From the NCBI GenBank assembly GCA_934444895.1, contig CAKSDA010000076.1, positions 1 to 7,832 of the forward strand: a stretch of 7,832 nt of DNA, in the 5' to 3' direction. Every line of letters starts with the position of its first letter. Position 1 is the stretch's first letter. This document shows, piece after piece, positions 5,901 through 7,832 of the stretch. A model generated the notes under the pieces. That model had not been told where the DNA came from, ran no database searches, and saw nothing but the letters and a program-made list of their open reading frames with translations. The translations under genes and the position numbers were made by a program. This DNA is from an uncultured Eubacteriales bacterium (GTDB lineage Bacteria; Bacillota; Clostridia; Oscillospirales; Acutalibacteraceae).

Positions 5901-5961
5901 ATTTTGCACTTTTTTACATATTATTATGTTTATTATTTTATGTTTAACGCCTGGCATCCTT

Positions 5962-7832
5962 TTATAAGACTCCGCCTTTTAAAAGCCCGCGTGTAAATTG
6001 GAATTCAGGCGGTTTAGGCGAATTTTTACCGGTAAAATCATTAATAATATTTAAAATATCATTTTTTGATTCCGTAGTAAAATATAAATAAGCGACATCT
6101 GCACATATTTTATCCTTTATATCTGCAGCATATGTCGGATTACAGTTGAGTATTTCAGAAAATCCGTTTCGGCATATGACCGGAAATACCTTTCCTTTTC
6201 TGTCTGTAATCTTACAGTATTCCTCTTTTGAAAGACAACCCAATCCGTTTTTGACAGGACAGTTTTTTGTAAGCATAAGCGGTTGCCGTCCGTAGCAAAA
6301 CGAAAACAGAGCAGTTTCTTTTGAAGATCTGATTTTGGAAATTTCGCCAATGCTCAGTTCGTTTGAAACAACACAACCTATTAAACCATACGGCTTAATG
6401 CTTTTTAAGGAATAGGAGTTATATATATTAAGTCCAAACCCCGTAATTACTGAAAAACCCATATTATATGCAATATAAAGTTCAGAGAGGTTGGATACTA
6501 CGGCTTTGTTAATACCGATTTTTTCGGCATGTGTTAAAACTTTTATAATATATTCATCATCAAAACAACCGCGGGGCAATTCAACCGCCGGAGCGACCGA
6601 TAAATTCTCAGCCTTGACCATAAGGGTCGATATTCCGTTTAGCTTCATAACATCGCGGTCTGTGATAGAATATCCGTAAACCTGCGGTATGTCGCCGCTT
6701 ATCTGATCAATGCTTTCAAATCGTAAAAAAATGCGGTTGATTTTTCTGTAATTTGCTGATTTTCCAAAGCCTGCTGCTGTTTCAAAATTCACTGATTTTT
6801 CAGAATCCGATGATTCATTATAATCTGCCGATCCTTCGAAACTATCAGTTTTTTTATAATCTTCGGTTTTCAAAAAATCCAATTTCTCAAAAACCGGCAT
6901 TGCGGGAATAACTCTTTTGGATTTTGACAAAGCAGCGTTTGTAAAGTATTCAACAGCAAGATTTTTAAGCCTTTTAATTTCACCTGCAGGCACGCTGAGC
7001 CCCGGTTCCAAATCACAAGTAACTTCCTTTGCAATATATGGCGTTCCGCCCAGCTTAGAAATCAGACTTTTAATATATTCACTGTCAACAGGGCGGTTTA
7101 TCGCCTTGCTCGGAACACCGCCTTCAAATACGGCGTCGTCGCCAAAACAGCGGGCAGCAACCTTTATCGGCTGCATACTTTTAATTGTTACGCTGAAATA
7201 TATGGGAACTCTCTGATATTCTCTGCGATAAAAATCATGGATTTTATTCATTGCTTCATTGGAGAGCTCTTTATCATATTCGGTGCGGACACCGAACATG
7301 TTTTTGCCGAGAGCGTTTGTGAAATATCCGTCTGTAAATCCGCTTCTTGAAAATGCTTTTTGCAAAAGCTTTATATCGTCTGTTTCAACATTGCCGAACA
7401 TAACCGACTGCTTTATGCATCGCACGGCCATGGCAACATATTCCGGCCTTTTCATACGACCCTCTATTTTAAGGGAAGAAACGCCCATTTTTTTGAGCTC
7501 TGATATGTGATTTACAAGGCATAAATCTTTTAGGCTTAAATCATACCCGGTGCCGCCGCGAGCTGAAAAGGGAAGACGGCATGTCCCGGCGCAAAGCCCG
7601 CGATTTGCACTTCTGCCGCCCAAAAATGCACTGAAATAACATTGCCCGGAAAGGCACATACAAAGCGCACCGTGGACAAACACTTCAACTTCCATACCCA
7701 AAAGCTTTGCGGCTTTGCAAAGGGCTGCAAGGCTCTCTTTATCCATTTCTCTGGCTGCAACAACGCGGCAAAATCCGGCTTTTTTAAGAATGTTAAGGGC
7801 GGCCGGCGAATGTACCGACATTTGTGTAGAGG
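5962..7832 (-). CDS. Peptidase U32 family protein (RlhA/TrhP-like), 5' partial
   Basis: The frame stops at TAA (5962-5964) and stays open to the right edge, so the start lies outside. The Met at 7819-7821 is internal: it is preceded in frame by Ser-Thr-Gln, giving STQMSVHSPAALN, a conserved stretch of U32 proteins, so about 100 N-terminal residues are missing. Counting from that Met, VFVHGALCMCLSGQCYFS (47-64) and NRGLCAGTC (73-81) hold the cysteines linked in this family to an iron-sulphur cluster, and LKDLCLVNHI and LKIEGRMKRPEYVA (117-130) are classic U32 motifs. The second half has another Cys-rich block, KNCPVKNGLGC to CKITDRKGKVFPVIC (519-550), as in large U32 proteins with a DUF3656-type region. 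Known relatives hydroxylate RNA (RlhA on 23S rRNA, TrhP on tRNA U34) despite the peptidase name. A Ser/Asp/Phe-rich linker (about 318-361) separates the halves. Which RNA is modified cannot be decided here. Confidence 0.9.
   Translation of the reverse strand, partial: STQMSVHSPAALNILKKAGFCRVVAAREMDKESLAALCKAAKLLGMEVEVFVHGALCMCLSGQCYFSAFLGGRSANRGLCAGTCRLPFSARGGTGYDLSLKDLCLVNHISELKKMGVSSLKIEGRMKRPEYVAMAVRCIKQSVMFGNVETDDIKLLQKAFSRSGFTDGYFTNALGKNMFGVRTEYDKELSNEAMNKIHDFYRREYQRVPIYFSVTIKSMQPIKVAARCFGDDAVFEGGVPSKAINRPVDSEYIKSLISKLGGTPYIAKEVTCDLEPGLSVPAGEIKRLKNLAVEYFTNAALSKSKRVIPAMPVFEKLDFLKTEDYKKTDSFEGSADYNESSDSEKSVNFETAAGFGKSANYRKINRIFLRFESIDQISGDIPQVYGYSITDRDVMKLNGISTLMVKAENLSVAPAVELPRGCFDDEYIIKVLTHAEKIGINKAVVSNLSELYIAYNMGFSVITGFGLNIYNSYSLKSIKPYGLIGCVVSNELSIGEISKIRSSKETALFSFCYGRQPLMLTKNCPVKNGLGCLSKEEYCKITDRKGKVFPVICRNGFSEILNCNPTYAADIKDKICADVAYLYFTTESKNDILNIINDFTGKNSPKPPEFQFTRGLLKGGVL
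6739..6875 (-). repeat. Degenerate repeat-rich linker within the U32 gene
   Basis: The encoded linker (about residues 316-361 counted from the internal Met) consists of loosely repeated units of six to eight residues with an aromatic centre: TEDYKK, TDSFEG, SADYNES, VNFETA, AGFGKS, ANYRKI. At DNA level fragments such as TTATAATCT recur. It is Ser/Asp/Glu-rich and probably disordered. The repetition is imperfect, and the call is by eye. Confidence 0.5.

Noticed and set aside
5706..5996. A 96-codon + strand open frame overlapping the tRNA
   Set aside because: It runs through the complete tRNA-Thr, its promoter and terminator, begins inside the regulator's 5' end and resembles no protein; it is open by chance.
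7819..7821. Start of the U32 gene at this ATG
   Set aside because: The frame continues upstream as Ser-Thr-Gln, part of the conserved STQMSVHSP stretch in the middle of the U32 domain, so the true start lies outside the window.

Overview
The window looks like part of a low-to-moderate GC Gram-positive chromosome, most likely an anaerobic, fibre-degrading Clostridia-type bacterium. The grounds are purine-rich ribosome binding sites close to the starts, a tRNA with an encoded CCA end, a large peptidase-U32 protein of the type common in Firmicutes, and an intracellular GH10-like glycosidase in a tight operon. The taxonomic call is inference.

Positions 1-5058 (+ strand) are a tightly packed catabolic-looking operon whose beginning lies left of the window. 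In order it holds: the last 70 codons of a GH10-like glycosidase; a long-form RraA-like aldolase-family protein; a beta-lactamase-fold serine hydrolase; a short leftover of a second RraA-like gene (about 2168-2260); a complete GH10-like glycosidase; a short-chain dehydrogenase/reductase; and a UlaG-like metallo-beta-lactamase-fold hydrolase whose start overlaps the SDR stop as ATGA. None of the complete proteins has an obvious signal peptide, so the set probably acts in the cytoplasm on imported oligosaccharides or their sugar or sugar-acid products. A plausible but unproven scheme is glycoside cleavage (GH10), oxidation (SDR), lactone opening (UlaG-like) and aldol cleavage or another reaction of the acid (RraA-like), with the serine hydrolase removing an ester or amide decoration.

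The most unusual point is architectural. Two GH10-like genes and two RraA-like genes (one reduced to its 3' end) alternate around the serine hydrolase. This suggests an ancestral repeated GH10/RraA module that recombined, with the serine-hydrolase gene now sitting where most of the second RraA gene used to be.

Positions 5059-5300 hold no gene but contain a large hairpin that can serve as a bidirectional terminator between the operon and a convergent XRE-family regulator (5301-5717, - strand). The regulator diverges from a tRNA-Thr(CGT) gene (5802-5876, + strand), which has a near-consensus sigma-70 promoter and its own terminator. The rest of the window (5962-7832, - strand) is a U32-family protein, probably an RNA hydroxylation factor of the RlhA/TrhP type, whose first hundred or so residues lie beyond the right edge. 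No transposase, integrase, CRISPR array or rRNA was seen.
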